This document shows, piece by piece, positions 44,239-52,492 of a stretch of DNA of 63,215 bases. Both the position numbers and the translations under genes were made by a program. Numbering within the stretch: the first letter of the stretch is position 1; each line of letters opens with the position of its first letter. The stretch comes from an uncultured Eubacterium sp. (lineage in GTDB: Bacteria > Bacillota > Clostridia > Lachnospirales > Lachnospiraceae), in contig CAMUPC010000002.1 in NCBI GenBank assembly GCA_947090545.1, positions 1-63,215 on the forward strand, given 5' to 3'. The notes below the pieces were generated by a model, which did no database searches, was not told the origin of the DNA, and saw only the letters and a program-made list of their open reading frames with translations.

Positions 44239-45483
44239 TTACTTAGGAATAATTTGTGTTATTGTTCCGTGCTTGGAAAAACGCACATTGACAGACAGTG
44301 CGTCCATAGCTTCGTAAAACTGCTGGCGTGCCGTTTCTTCGGTTACAAGCGACGTGCAGGCGTTGTCCGCGCGGGCGGGAAGAAGCTGCCAGCGTACGGC
44401 GTCATCTGAGCCTATCGTCAGCTTTGCGACCGCGGTCTGCGGGATTGATTGGTAAAAAATAAAATTGCCGAGGCTGTAAAAAATCGGCTTTCCCTGATAC
44501 AGTTCCACGCCTTGCAGGACATGCGGGTGCGCGCCGATCACTGCGTCGGCGCCGGCGTCGATCAGGGCGTGTGCCAGCTCGGTTTGGTATGGCTCCGGCG
44601 TCGTATTGCGCTCGATACCCCAGTGGACATAGACGCACAAATAGTCACAGCGGCCGCGTGCTTTTGCGACAGCCGCCAACAGCCTTGTTGGGTCGTAGGC
44701 AGAGAGGACGCCGGGCGCTTGGTTTTCCACATTCCAGGATGCAACTGGAAATACGCGGGAAGCGGCTAAAAACCCGAAGGTGCGCCCGCCTGCTTTTTTT
44801 AAGATCAGCTTTTCGGCGCGTTTTACGGTTTTTCCGGCGCCCATATAGGCAATCCCGGCGTCATCCAGCGTCTGAAAGGTATCGGCAAGCGCTTCGGTGC
44901 CGTAGTCCAGCACATGGTTATTTGCCAGTGTGACCAGATCGATGCCGGATTCGGTGAGGAGCGATACACAGGCGGGATCGATGCGGAACGTAAACTGCTT
45001 GTCCGGCGCCTGTGCGCCGCGGGTGCTGAATGGAAACTCGTTGTTGGCGATGGTAAGATCGGCGTTTTTCATCTGCTTTAACAGGGATGAGCCGATCACG
45101 CCCTGGATGCCGGACTGCCCGTAAGCAGCGAGCACGTAATCGCTGAAATAAATGTCTCCGGCAAACAGCAGCGTTGTTTTCGTTTTTGCCGGATCGCTGC
45201 GGGCGGAGTCGGACAAGTGATTGCTTTGGCTGGAGTTGCCGGAATCGGGCAAGTCCGTATGTTGTCTGCTTTGACTGGCATCTTTCATAGAATCTTGCAT
45301 GGAATCTTCTATGGAATCTTTTATGGAATCTTCTATGGGATTTTCTATGGAAGCGGCAGGCTGTACGGATTCTATTTCGTCAAACAGCGTCAGGCGGATG
45401 ATGCTTGCCGTCAGTATGCATAAAAGGATCGCGCATACGATTAAGGCGCTTTTTAAAAATGCGCGCCGGACTATTTTTTTCAA
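44239..45483 (-). CDS. CapA-family (poly-gamma-glutamate capsule-like) metallophosphatase-fold protein
   Basis: A 414-residue membrane-anchored protein. The start is TTG 45483: AAAGGAGG lies 9 bases before it, while the ATG at 45555 has no such site. One N-terminal span (SALIVCAILLCILTASII) is followed by a repetitive Asp/Ser-rich linker and the CapA domain: LLFAGDIYFSDY, LVTLANNHVLDYG and IGAHPHVLQGVE. CapA/PgsA proteins belong to the calcineurin-like fold and are tied to poly-glutamate synthesis or other surface polymers. No capB or capC is present, so a stand-alone role is likely. Confidence 0.88.
   Translation of the reverse strand: MKKIVRRAFLKSALIVCAILLCILTASIIRLTLFDEIESVQPAASIENPIEDSIKDSIEDSMQDSMKDASQSRQHTDLPDSGNSSQSNHLSDSARSDPAKTKTTLLFAGDIYFSDYVLAAYGQSGIQGVIGSSLLKQMKNADLTIANNEFPFSTRGAQAPDKQFTFRIDPACVSLLTESGIDLVTLANNHVLDYGTEALADTFQTLDDAGIAYMGAGKTVKRAEKLILKKAGGRTFGFLAASRVFPVASWNVENQAPGVLSAYDPTRLLAAVAKARGRCDYLCVYVHWGIERNTTPEPYQTELAHALIDAGADAVIGAHPHVLQGVELYQGKPIFYSLGNFIFYQSIPQTAVAKLTIGSDDAVRWQLLPARADNACTSLVTEETARQQFYEAMDALSVNVRFSKHGTITQIIPK
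45285..45360 (-). repeat. 12-bp tandem repeat inside the CapA-like gene
   Basis: About five degenerate units of ATGGAATCTTYT (read on the plus strand) encode the minus-strand linker SIEDSIKDSIEDSMQDSMKD. The unit is a multiple of three, so gain or loss changes linker length without breaking the frame. Confidence 0.75.
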
Positions 45484-45520
45484 AGGGATAAACCTCCTTT
45501 TCGTGATGTAAGGCGTTGCT

Positions 45521-46372
45521 TTAAACAGGAAAGTAATTGCTTGGATTTTTGCCAAATTCCCGTTTAAATGCTTTTAAAAAATTAGAATAATCGTTAAAGC
45601 CGCTTTGCAGGCAGGCGTCCATAACGGATGTGCCGCCGCGCAGCAGGTTGCGTGCCGCGATCAGCCTTTTTTTAATAATGTACTGGTATAAGGAGAGCCC
45701 GGTAAACTGTTTAAACTGGCGGCTTAAGTAATATTTGCTCATATAAAAATGCGTCTCTAAGCTGCTTAAGGATAAGTCTCCGGCAAGGTTTTCGTTGATA
45801 AACAGTACGATCTGGTTGATTTTTTCATTTTCGGTCACGTCGCATTTGACCGAATCCGGCGTGTCATAGTAAGCGCGGCTGACCTGTACGAGAAACTCGG
45901 TCAGGTAGGCGGAGGCGAGCGCGGCGCTTCCTGGTTCCGTGCTGTGCTGCGCTTTTGCGATCTGTGTGCAGAGTGTCTTTAAGCGTGTAATATTTTGGTT
46001 GTCGGGGCGGATCAGGCGGTAATCTTTGGATGCGGCGTCTGTAAAGCAGGCGCTTAAGTCCTCTCCGTAAAAGTCTTTGAGCAGCAGAAAAAAGTCCTCG
46101 GCAAGCCAGATCACAATGCGTTCATAAGGCTTGCCCTCCTGAATGTCCGGGCGGTGGATATCCGAGCTGTTCGTCAGCAGGATGTCGCCGGGGCGCAGCT
46201 TGTAGCTTTTTCCTTCGATTGTATAAGTGACATTTCCTGACAGAAAGAAAAAGATCTCATAAAACGGATGCTGGTGAAAGTCCACGGTGGGCGGCGTTTC
46301 GTTGTATGAGTGATGGTATTCAAAATATTTTTCCGTCATGGTTTGAATCGGATTAAATGGCTCTCGGTACAT
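45521..46372 (-). CDS. AraC-family regulator with N-terminal cupin
   Basis: A 283-residue regulator: an N-terminal cupin sensor (FHQHPFYEIFFFLSGNVTYT, KLRPGDILLTN) and a C-terminal double helix-turn-helix (LSLSSLETHFYMSKYYLSRQ and VMDACLQSGFNDYSNFLKAF), the AraC/XylS arrangement. The ATG at 46372 is preceded by AAAGGAG with a somewhat long 12-base spacing; a longer frame reaches 46414. It is divergent from uxuA across 220 bases, the standard layout for a regulator of the adjoining catabolic operon, so it likely senses a uronate or aldonate. Confidence 0.85.
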   Translation of the reverse strand: MYREPFNPIQTMTEKYFEYHHSYNETPPTVDFHQHPFYEIFFFLSGNVTYTIEGKSYKLRPGDILLTNSSDIHRPDIQEGKPYERIVIWLAEDFFLLLKDFYGEDLSACFTDAASKDYRLIRPDNQNITRLKTLCTQIAKAQHSTEPGSAALASAYLTEFLVQVSRAYYDTPDSVKCDVTENEKINQIVLFINENLAGDLSLSSLETHFYMSKYYLSRQFKQFTGLSLYQYIIKKRLIAARNLLRGGTSVMDACLQSGFNDYSNFLKAFKREFGKNPSNYFPV

Positions 46373-46592
46373 AAAAAACAAAAACTCCTTTGTATTGATT
46401 GCATAGTTTTTCACGGTCTGTTTATACTACCTATTATATGGCAAGATTCACCACATTTCAAGCGGTAACCACCACGTATTTTTTGCGGCTTTTTGCTATA
46501 CTATGTCCATCAAAGCAATTCGGCGCGGCATTTTAAATGGGGTGTGAACGGGCAGGCGCCGGCGTTGTGAAAAGAAAGAAGGAGGTATTTTT

Positions 46593-47666
46593 ATGCAGAT
46601 GACATTCCGCTGGTATGGGGAAGGCAATGACAGCATTACCCCGGAGATGATCAAGCAGATTCCGGGAGTGACAGGGCTCGTCTGGGCGCTGCATGACAAG
46701 CAGGCAGGCGAGGTATGGGAAGTAGAGGAGATTGAAAAGGCGCGCCAGCAGATCGAGGGCGCGGGATTTCACATGGACGTCGTGGAAAGCGTCAATGTAC
46801 ACGACGATATCAAAATCGGGCTGTCGAGCAGGGATGTGTACATTGAAAACTACAAGACGACGCTGCGCAATCTGGCAAAATTTGGCGTAAAGGTTGTTAC
46901 ATACAACTTTATGCCGATCTTTGACTGGACGCGCACAGACCTGTTCCATCCGCTGGAGGACGGCTCTACAGCGCTTTTTTATGAGAAAAACCGTATCCAG
47001 GACGACTATAAGGAGATGGCGGACTATATTTTAAACAACCTGCACGGCATGACGTTTCCAGGCTGGGAGCCGGAGCGCATGGCAAAGCTGGACGAGCTGT
47101 TTGAGGCGTACCGCCCGGTTACAAAGGAAAAGCTGTGGGACAACTTAAAATATTTCCTGGAGGCAATTATGCCGACGTGTCATGAGACAGGGATAAAAAT
47201 GGCGATCCACCAGGACGATCCGCCATGGGATATTTTCGGCATTCCGCGTTTGTTATGCGACAAAGAGTCGATCGGGCGCTTTCTTCATATGGTAGACGAT
47301 GAATACAACTGCCTGTGCCTGTGCTCCGGTTCTTTGGGGGCAAACCAGGACAATAACGTCGCGGATATTGTACGTACGTACTGTGACCGGATTGCGTTTG
47401 CGCATATCCGCAATGTCCGCCATTATCCAAACGGAGACTTTACAGAGGCGTCTCACCGTGACTGCGACGGGGATACAGGGATTTTGGAAATTATGCGCGC
47501 ATATCATGACTGCGGCTATACCGGCTATGTCCGCCCAGACCACGGGCGCCATATCTGGGGCGAGCAGTGCAGGCCGGGCTATGGGCTGTATGACCGCGCG
47601 CTTGGCATTATGTATTTGTGGGGCTGCTGGGATATGCTTGACCGGCTGGAAGGCAAAGTCGGATAA
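46593..47666 (+). CDS. uxuA: Mannonate dehydratase
   Basis: A 357-residue UxuA-type mannonate dehydratase, the usual length: MTFRWYGEGNDSITPEMIKQ at the N-terminus, FMPIFDWTRTDL, KMAIHQDDPPWDIFGIPRLL and HIRNVRHYPNGDF, which hold the metal-binding His and Cys residues. It dehydrates D-mannonate to 2-keto-3-deoxygluconate in glucuronate breakdown. GAAGGAGG precedes the ATG. It is followed 33 bases later by the matching reductase. The AraC gene is divergent and probably controls it. A weak TATACT -10 lies at 46497. Confidence 0.95.
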   Translation: MQMTFRWYGEGNDSITPEMIKQIPGVTGLVWALHDKQAGEVWEVEEIEKARQQIEGAGFHMDVVESVNVHDDIKIGLSSRDVYIENYKTTLRNLAKFGVKVVTYNFMPIFDWTRTDLFHPLEDGSTALFYEKNRIQDDYKEMADYILNNLHGMTFPGWEPERMAKLDELFEAYRPVTKEKLWDNLKYFLEAIMPTCHETGIKMAIHQDDPPWDIFGIPRLLCDKESIGRFLHMVDDEYNCLCLCSGSLGANQDNNVADIVRTYCDRIAFAHIRNVRHYPNGDFTEASHRDCDGDTGILEIMRAYHDCGYTGYVRPDHGRHIWGEQCRPGYGLYDRALGIMYLWGCWDMLDRLEGKVG

Positions 47667-47699
47667 TATCAGCGATGGGTTTGAAAGGAGAAGAGGAAC

Positions 47700-48542
47700 A
47701 TGAATTTACCGTTAAACATTGATTTTACAGGAAAGGTCGTCGTAGTAACAGGCGCAGGCGGGGTGCTCTGCGGGACGATGGCAAAAGCGTTTGCGCAGGC
47801 AGGGGCAAAGGTCGCTGCGCTGGACTTAAATGAAGAAGCTGTGAAAAAGCTGGCGGATGAATGCAAAAAGGAAGGCTATCTCTGCGAGGGCTACAAGGCA
47901 AACGTCCTGGAAGCCGAAGCGTTGGAGCAGGTACACGCCGCAGTGTTAAAGGACTTAGGCCCATGCGATATTTTAGTCAACGGGGCAGGCGGCAATAACC
48001 CGAAGGCTACGACCGACAATGAATACCATCACGAAGCGCAGGCAGGGCAGAAAACCTTTTTCGACCTGGACGCGGCTGGCGTGGATTTTGTATTCAAGCT
48101 GAATTTCCAGGGAACGCTGCTGCCGACGCAGGTTTTTGCCAAGGATATGGCAGATAGAAAGAGCGGATGTATTTTAAATATCTCTTCCATGAACGCCTAT
48201 ATCCCGCTGACAAAGATTCCGGCATACTCGGCTGCAAAGGCAGCGGTTTCCAACTTTACCCAGTGGCTTGCGACCCATTTTGCAGGCACCGGCATCCGCT
48301 GCAACGCGATTGCGCCAGGCTTTTTGGTTTCCAACCAGAACCGCGCACTGTTATTTAAAGAGGACGGCACGCCGACTCCGCGTTCCAATAAGATCTTAAA
48401 CGGTACTCCAATGGCACGCTTTGTCGACAGCGAGGAGCTTTTGGGCGGCGTATTTTTCCTGTGCGATGAGAAAGCGGCAAGCGCCATTACGGGAGTTGTG
48501 CTTCCGATTGACGCCGGATTTGCGGCATATTCAGGTGTGTAA
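47700..48542 (+). CDS. SDR-type D-fructuronate reductase (mannonate oxidoreductase)
   Basis: A short-chain dehydrogenase of 280 residues: VVVTGAGGVLCGTMAKAF (NAD(P) site), NGAGGNNP, ISSMNAYIP and the catalytic YSAAK. It matches the SDR mannonate oxidoreductase group (YjmF/UxuB-like) that interconverts fructuronate and mannonate, supplying the substrate of UxuA encoded just upstream. GAAAGGAG lies before the ATG. The extended insert after the NGAGGNNP motif (TTDNEYHHEAQAGQKTFFDL) is characteristic of this group. A general gluconate 5-dehydrogenase-like activity is the alternative. Confidence 0.87.
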   Translation: MNLPLNIDFTGKVVVVTGAGGVLCGTMAKAFAQAGAKVAALDLNEEAVKKLADECKKEGYLCEGYKANVLEAEALEQVHAAVLKDLGPCDILVNGAGGNNPKATTDNEYHHEAQAGQKTFFDLDAAGVDFVFKLNFQGTLLPTQVFAKDMADRKSGCILNISSMNAYIPLTKIPAYSAAKAAVSNFTQWLATHFAGTGIRCNAIAPGFLVSNQNRALLFKEDGTPTPRSNKILNGTPMARFVDSEELLGGVFFLCDEKAASAITGVVLPIDAGFAAYSGV

Positions 48543-48571
48543 AAAAAGCATAAAAAAAATGGCGCTTTCTA

Positions 48572-48599
48572 TTGACGAATGGAAAAAATATGCTATAAT
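48572..48599 (+). promoter_or_regulatory. Promoter of rpsU
   Basis: TTGACG (48572-48577), 16 bases, TATAAT (48594-48599), about 75 bases before the rpsU start. Near consensus. Confidence 0.75.
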
Positions 48600-48674
48600 A
48601 ATTTCTAGTGCTAAAATATTACCTAACAGTTGATATGCACAATACGCAACTGGAGGGAGGTTAGGTGTGAGAAT

Positions 48675-48851
48675 ATGTCAAATGTGATCGTAAAAGAGAA
48701 CGAGACTTTAGATTCCGCATTACGCAGATTCAAGAGAAACTGCGCAAAAGCAGGAATTCAGCAGGAGATTCGCAAGAGAGAACATTATGAAAAACCAAGT
48801 GTTCGCCGTAAAAAGAAATCCGAAGCTGCAAGAAAACGGAAATATAACTAA
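48675..48851 (+). CDS. rpsU: 30S ribosomal protein S21
   Basis: A 58-residue basic protein, full length for S21: [20 protein letters not shown], then [18 protein letters not shown] and the lysine/arginine-rich tail. S21 belongs to the small ribosomal subunit near the 3' end of 16S rRNA and helps initiation. The start at 48675 is fixed by GGAGGGAGG upstream and by the family N-terminus; the frame extends further but that is untranslated leader. It has its own strong promoter and terminator here. Confidence 0.97.
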   Translation: MSNVIVKENETLDSALRRFKRNCAKAGIQQEIRKREHYEKPSVRRKKKSEAARKRKYN

Positions 48852-48866
48852 GTCCGTAAGGATTGG

Positions 48867-48896
48867 AAAGAGCTGTCGCGGTGCGGCAGCTCTTTT
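48867..48896 (+). terminator. Rho-independent terminator of rpsU
   Basis: AAAGAGCTGTCGC pairs with GCGGCAGCTCTTTT around a 3-base loop, ending in four T. Confidence 0.85.
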
Positions 48897-48905
48897 AAAT
48901 TGCTG

Positions 48906-48934
48906 TTGACGGTATAAAACGGCTGTGTTAATCT
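48906..48934 (+). promoter_or_regulatory. Candidate promoter of the alpha/beta hydrolase gene
   Basis: TTGACG (48906-48911), 17 bases, TAATCT (48929-48934), 45 bases before the ATG. Confidence 0.45.
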
Positions 48935-48980
48935 GTTAAAATAAGGCAAAAAACCTTGGAAGGGATTACGGTATGATAGT

Positions 48981-49889
48981 ATGACAGAGCATTTGAGACA
49001 GGAAATCGCAGGCATGATTGGAATAGAGCTTTCTAAGCCAATACGCGATGTGCCATATAAAATATTAGATTCCATACAGGCAGACGGATATACCAGGCAG
49101 CGGATCGAATATGATTCCGATGGAGATCCGGTCAGCGCCTTTTTACTGCTTCCGGGAACACCAGGCAGCCATCCAGCCGTTATCGTCCATCATCAGCACA
49201 ACAGAGAGCATCATCTGGGAAAAAGTGAAGTCTGCGGCTTAGCGGGAGATCCCTGGCAGGCTTTTGCCCCGGAGCTGGCAAAAAGAGGGTTTGTCGTACT
49301 GGCGCCGGATTCTGTCTGCTTTGAAGAACGCAGGAAAGACCCATCCGTCGAAGGATTTGATTTCTGGCAGCATTTCGATCAAATGTGTTACCGCATTCTG
49401 ACAGGCGACTATTTGATGAAGAAGGTATTAACGGATGCAATGCATGGAATTACACTGCTTTCCCATTTGAATGAGGTTGACCCGAAACGGATCGGGACGC
49501 TTGGGCATTCCTACGGCGGAAATACGGTACTGTTTCTCTCCGCGCTGGATGAGCGGATTGCGTTTAGCTGCGCAAGCGGCAGCGCATGTACGTTTGAAAA
49601 TCGTATGCGCAACAATGTAGGGATTGAGATGGCAAGTGTGATTCCAGGCTTTCATGGACCGTATGATATTGACGACCTGGCTGCATGTATTGCGCCGAGA
49701 CGGTTGCTGATTGTTTCTGCTACTGATGATAAATATTCCAAGGATGCCGATTGGATTGTGGAAAAAGCAGGACGTTTGTATGAAAAGCTTGGAGCGCCGG
49801 AAAATTTGGAGCATAAGAGGTACGCGGGCGGACATGCGTTAACGGAAGAACGGTTTTGGGATATCATAAGGTGGATGTGCCAGAATTGA
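48981..49889 (+). CDS. Alpha/beta hydrolase (acetylxylan-esterase / dienelactone-hydrolase-like)
   Basis: A 302-residue alpha/beta hydrolase: HPAVIVHHQHNREHHLGKSE near the oxyanion loop, the nucleophile elbow GTLGHSYGGN with the active Ser, and late acidic and His positions in VSATDDKYSKD and YAGGHALTEE, giving a complete Ser-Asp-His triad. It resembles the Abhydrolase_7/acetyl-xylan esterase-like group that removes ester groups from plant or bacterial glycans. No signal peptide, so it acts inside the cell. Monocistronic. A pair of repeat elements begins 45 bases after its stop. Confidence 0.8.
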   Translation: MTEHLRQEIAGMIGIELSKPIRDVPYKILDSIQADGYTRQRIEYDSDGDPVSAFLLLPGTPGSHPAVIVHHQHNREHHLGKSEVCGLAGDPWQAFAPELAKRGFVVLAPDSVCFEERRKDPSVEGFDFWQHFDQMCYRILTGDYLMKKVLTDAMHGITLLSHLNEVDPKRIGTLGHSYGGNTVLFLSALDERIAFSCASGSACTFENRMRNNVGIEMASVIPGFHGPYDIDDLAACIAPRRLLIVSATDDKYSKDADWIVEKAGRLYEKLGAPENLEHKRYAGGHALTEERFWDIIRWMCQN

Positions 49890-49933
49890 GCCTGGTTGTG
49901 GATGTGGGGAATTTTTATAGATGTGAGGACGCT

Positions 49934-50164
49934 GGGAGAGGGAATTGGCACGCTCTGGCTGCGTCCGTTCCAGAAGGTTAAGAAGCCCTAAGCATTCTGC
50001 GGGTACGCTGTGGCACCGTCCGGTCGCGGCACCTAGTTCGCCCTGGCTTTCGCCAGCAGCTAAAGGTGCCGCTGGGCTTCGCCCCTGCTTTCGTTCAGCA
50101 GGATGCTAAGGGCTTCTAAACCTTCTTCCAAAGCCGCAGCCAGAGCGTGCCAATCCCCTCTCCC
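49934..50164 (+). repeat. Nested-palindrome repeat element, copy A
   Basis: About 231 bp. Outer arms 49934-49963 and 50135-50164 pair at 29 of 30 positions. A second stem is AGAAGCCCTAAGCATTCTGC with GCAGGATGCTAAGGGCTTCT; a third is GCGGCACCT with AGGTGCCGC, enclosing CTGGC/GCCAG. Related to copies B, C, D, E and the half copy at 54206, with arms that differ between copies. Confidence 0.85.
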
Positions 50165-50273
50165 GGCTGGTTATCGCAAGTGTTACGAAAAAACGGATGC
50201 ACAAAGTCGGCTGGTTATCAAGCCCAGTTCTCTGCTACCTGCTGGTTATCTTACTTAGAGTTTGAGAAAACCA
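50165..50273. other. Linker between repeat copies A and B
   Basis: A 109-base spacer that starts with GGCTGGTTATCGCAAG, repeats GCTGGTTATC twice more, and ends with AAAACCAGCCGG, so its ends are mutually inverted. The linker between copies C and D begins and ends with the same words. Confidence 0.6.
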
Positions 50274-50509
50274 GCCGGCGGGAGGGGAGAGGGGATTGCC
50301 TTCTGTGACGTTGGAAGGAATGTTAGGAGCCCTTAGCATTCTGCTTGATCACACAGGGGCGAAGCCAAGCGGCACCTTTAGCTGCTGGCGAAGCCAGGGC
50401 GGACTAGGTGCCGCGCCCGGACGGTGCCAAAGAGTAGCCGCAGAATGCTTAGGGCTCCTTACATTCTGGAAAAGGAACAGAAGGCAATCCCCTCTCCCCT
50501 TCCGCCGGC
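50274..50509 (-). repeat. Nested-palindrome repeat element, copy B (inverted relative to A)
   Basis: About 236 bp. Outer arms 50274-50306 and 50477-50509 pair at 32 of 33 positions and differ in sequence from the arms of A. The inner stem is TTAGGAGCCCTTAGCATTCTGC with its complement, and the GGCACCTTTAGCTGCTGGCG core is the reverse complement of A's core. It ends about 65 bases before aroE. Confidence 0.85.
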
Positions 50510-50573
50510 GTCCCTCATATCATAAGAACCCAATGATCGTTCTAAATAACTACAAAAACGGAGGAAAAAACAT

Positions 50574-51443
50574 ATGGAACAACGAATCACAGGAACAACC
50601 AAGCTATTGGCACTGATCGGCTCCCCAGTCGGTCATTCCGGCTCCCCTGCAATGTATAACTACAGCTTCCAGAAACTAGGGCTTGACTACGCTTACGTGG
50701 CATTTGACGTAAAACTGGAGGAAACCGCAAACGCAATCCAAGCAATGCGAACCTTTCAAATGCGCGGCATGAACGTAACCATGCCGCTCAAGACAGAAGC
50801 TGTCAAATATATGGACGCACTCTCAGACGCAGCGCGTTTAATCGGCGCAGTCAATACGATTGTCAACGACGCAGGAAAGCTGACCGGCTATATCACAGAC
50901 GGGGAAGGCTTTGTCAACAACCTGCGTGACCACGGTGTCGGGATTTCAGGAAAGAAAATCACAGTAGCAGGCGGCGGCGGCGCAGCGACAGCAATCCAGG
51001 TGCAGTGCGCGTTGGACGGGGCGAGAGAAATCTCCATTTTCAATAAAAAGGACGATTTTTTTGCGCGTACATTAGAGACGGCTGAAAAAATCCACAGGGA
51101 AGTGCCGCAGTGTACCGTCCATGTGTATGACATCGAGGACCAGGCGTGTATGGCAAACGAAATCGCATCCAGCGATATTTTTGCAAATGCGACAATCGTA
51201 GGCATGAAGCCGTTGGAAAACGAAAGCGTGGTAAAGGATACAGGCGCGCTGCGTCCGGGGCTTGTGGTATGCGACGCGGTTTATAACCCGAAGGAAACCA
51301 GGCTGCTGCGGGAGGCAAGGCAAGCCGGATGTACGTGTATTTCCGGCGAGGGGATGCTGCTGTGGCAGGGAGCGTCGGCGTTTTTGCTCTATACCGGACA
51401 GGAAATGCCGGTGCAGGAAGTGAAGGAGCGGTTTTTTTCGTAA
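50574..51443 (+). CDS. aroE: Shikimate dehydrogenase
   Basis: A 289-residue AroE reducing 3-dehydroshikimate to shikimate with NADPH. Visible are the substrate site LIGSPVGHSGSPAMYNY, the catalytic Lys in MNVTMPLKTEAV, TDGEGFVNNL, and the nucleotide loop VAGGGGAATAIQVQ. Near the end LLWQGASAFLLYTG is the conserved C-terminal substrate contact. CGGAGG precedes the ATG by 8 bases. It is separated from aroK and aroD by about 6 kb containing cysDN and other genes, an unusual split. Confidence 0.95.
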   Translation: MEQRITGTTKLLALIGSPVGHSGSPAMYNYSFQKLGLDYAYVAFDVKLEETANAIQAMRTFQMRGMNVTMPLKTEAVKYMDALSDAARLIGAVNTIVNDAGKLTGYITDGEGFVNNLRDHGVGISGKKITVAGGGGAATAIQVQCALDGAREISIFNKKDDFFARTLETAEKIHREVPQCTVHVYDIEDQACMANEIASSDIFANATIVGMKPLENESVVKDTGALRPGLVVCDAVYNPKETRLLREARQAGCTCISGEGMLLWQGASAFLLYTGQEMPVQEVKERFFS

Positions 51444-51592
51444 TGCCGTGCGGCAGTGTAAGATGTGAACGAGGATCTTAAGAGTATTTTAATAAAAAAC
51501 GCGTATGCTAAACGTTATGGGAAAAAGCTATGGGACTAAGATGCTGCTGTGGGGTTTTGCGGCAGCGTAATTAAGAAACGAGGAGGAATGAT

Positions 51593-52492
51593 ATGAGTGA
51601 ATTATCACATTTGGATGAATTGGAAGCGGAAGCGGTCTATATTATCCGGGAAGTGGCGGCAGAGTGCGAAAAGCCGGTGATGCTGTATTCGATCGGCAAG
51701 GACAGCTCGGTCATGCTGCATCTTGCGATGAAGGCATTTTACCCGGAAAAGCCGCCGTTTCCGTTTCTGCATGTCAATACAACATGGAAGTTTCGGGAAA
51801 TGATCGCGTTTCGTGACAAAATGGCGCAAAAGCTTGGCATCGAGATGCTCGAATATATCAATGAGGACGGCGTGGCAAGGGGGATTAATCCGTTTGACCA
51901 CGGCGCTGCGTATACGGACATTATGAAAACGCAGGCGTTAAAGCAGGCATTGAACAAATATGGATTTACCGCGGCATTCGGCGGCGGGCGGCGGGATGAG
52001 GAAAAATCCAGGGCGAAGGAGCGCATTTTTTCGTTCCGCAATGAAAACCATGCCTGGGACCCGAAAAACCAGCGCCCGGAGATGTGGAAGCTGTTTAATA
52101 CGATGATCCACCAGGGCGAGAGTATCCGTGTCTTTCCGATTTCCAACTGGACGGAAAAAGATATCTGGCAGTATATCAAGCGGGAAAACATCGAAATCGT
52201 GCCGCTTTATTTTGCCAAGGAGCGCCCGGTCGTTTACCGGGACGGAAATATTATTATGGTGGACGACGACCGGATGAAGCTTAGGGACGGAGAAAAAATC
52301 GAGCACAAAAAGGTGCGCTTCCGCACGCTTGGCTGCTATCCGCTGACAGGCGGCTGTGAGTCCGACGCGGATACGCTCGACGCGATTATCGAGGAGACAT
52401 TAAGCGCCGTCGAATCCGAACGCACGTCGCGCGTGATCGACCACGAAGCAGCAGGAAGTATGGAGAGAAGAAAGCGGGAGGGGTATTTCTAA
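51593..52492 (+). CDS. cysD: Sulfate adenylyltransferase subunit 2
   Basis: A 299-residue PP-loop ATP pyrophosphatase: [20 protein letters not shown] with the SxGKDS loop, [16 protein letters not shown], and [19 protein letters not shown], hallmark of CysD. It forms APS from ATP and sulfate with the GTPase CysN encoded directly behind it. GAGGAGG precedes the ATG. The stop is followed at once by the cysN ATG. Neither a cysC (APS kinase) nor a cysH gene is visible, so the fate of APS is unclear from the window. Confidence 0.96.
   Translation: MSELSHLDELEAEAVYIIREVAAECEKPVMLYSIGKDSSVMLHLAMKAFYPEKPPFPFLHVNTTWKFREMIAFRDKMAQKLGIEMLEYINEDGVARGINPFDHGAAYTDIMKTQALKQALNKYGFTAAFGGGRRDEEKSRAKERIFSFRNENHAWDPKNQRPEMWKLFNTMIHQGESIRVFPISNWTEKDIWQYIKRENIEIVPLYFAKERPVVYRDGNIIMVDDDRMKLRDGEKIEHKKVRFRTLGCYPLTGGCESDADTLDAIIEETLSAVESERTSRVIDHEAAGSMERRKREGYF

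Noticed and set aside
45285..45360. Tandem repeats considered as a possible CRISPR array
   Set aside because: Units are 12 bp, adjacent and without spacers, and lie in frame within a coding sequence.
49890..50573. Repeat pair considered as an insertion sequence
   Set aside because: No transposase gene and no credible open frame; each element is itself a nested hairpin, so it is at most non-autonomous.
50296..50616. Plus-strand open frame of 106 codons before aroE
   Set aside because: It lies within repeat copy B and runs into aroE in another frame; openness comes from the GC-rich palindrome.
51444..51592. Leader of cysD considered as a riboswitch
   Set aside because: Only a small GCTGC/GCAGC hairpin is seen; no conserved SAM or other riboswitch core could be recognised.
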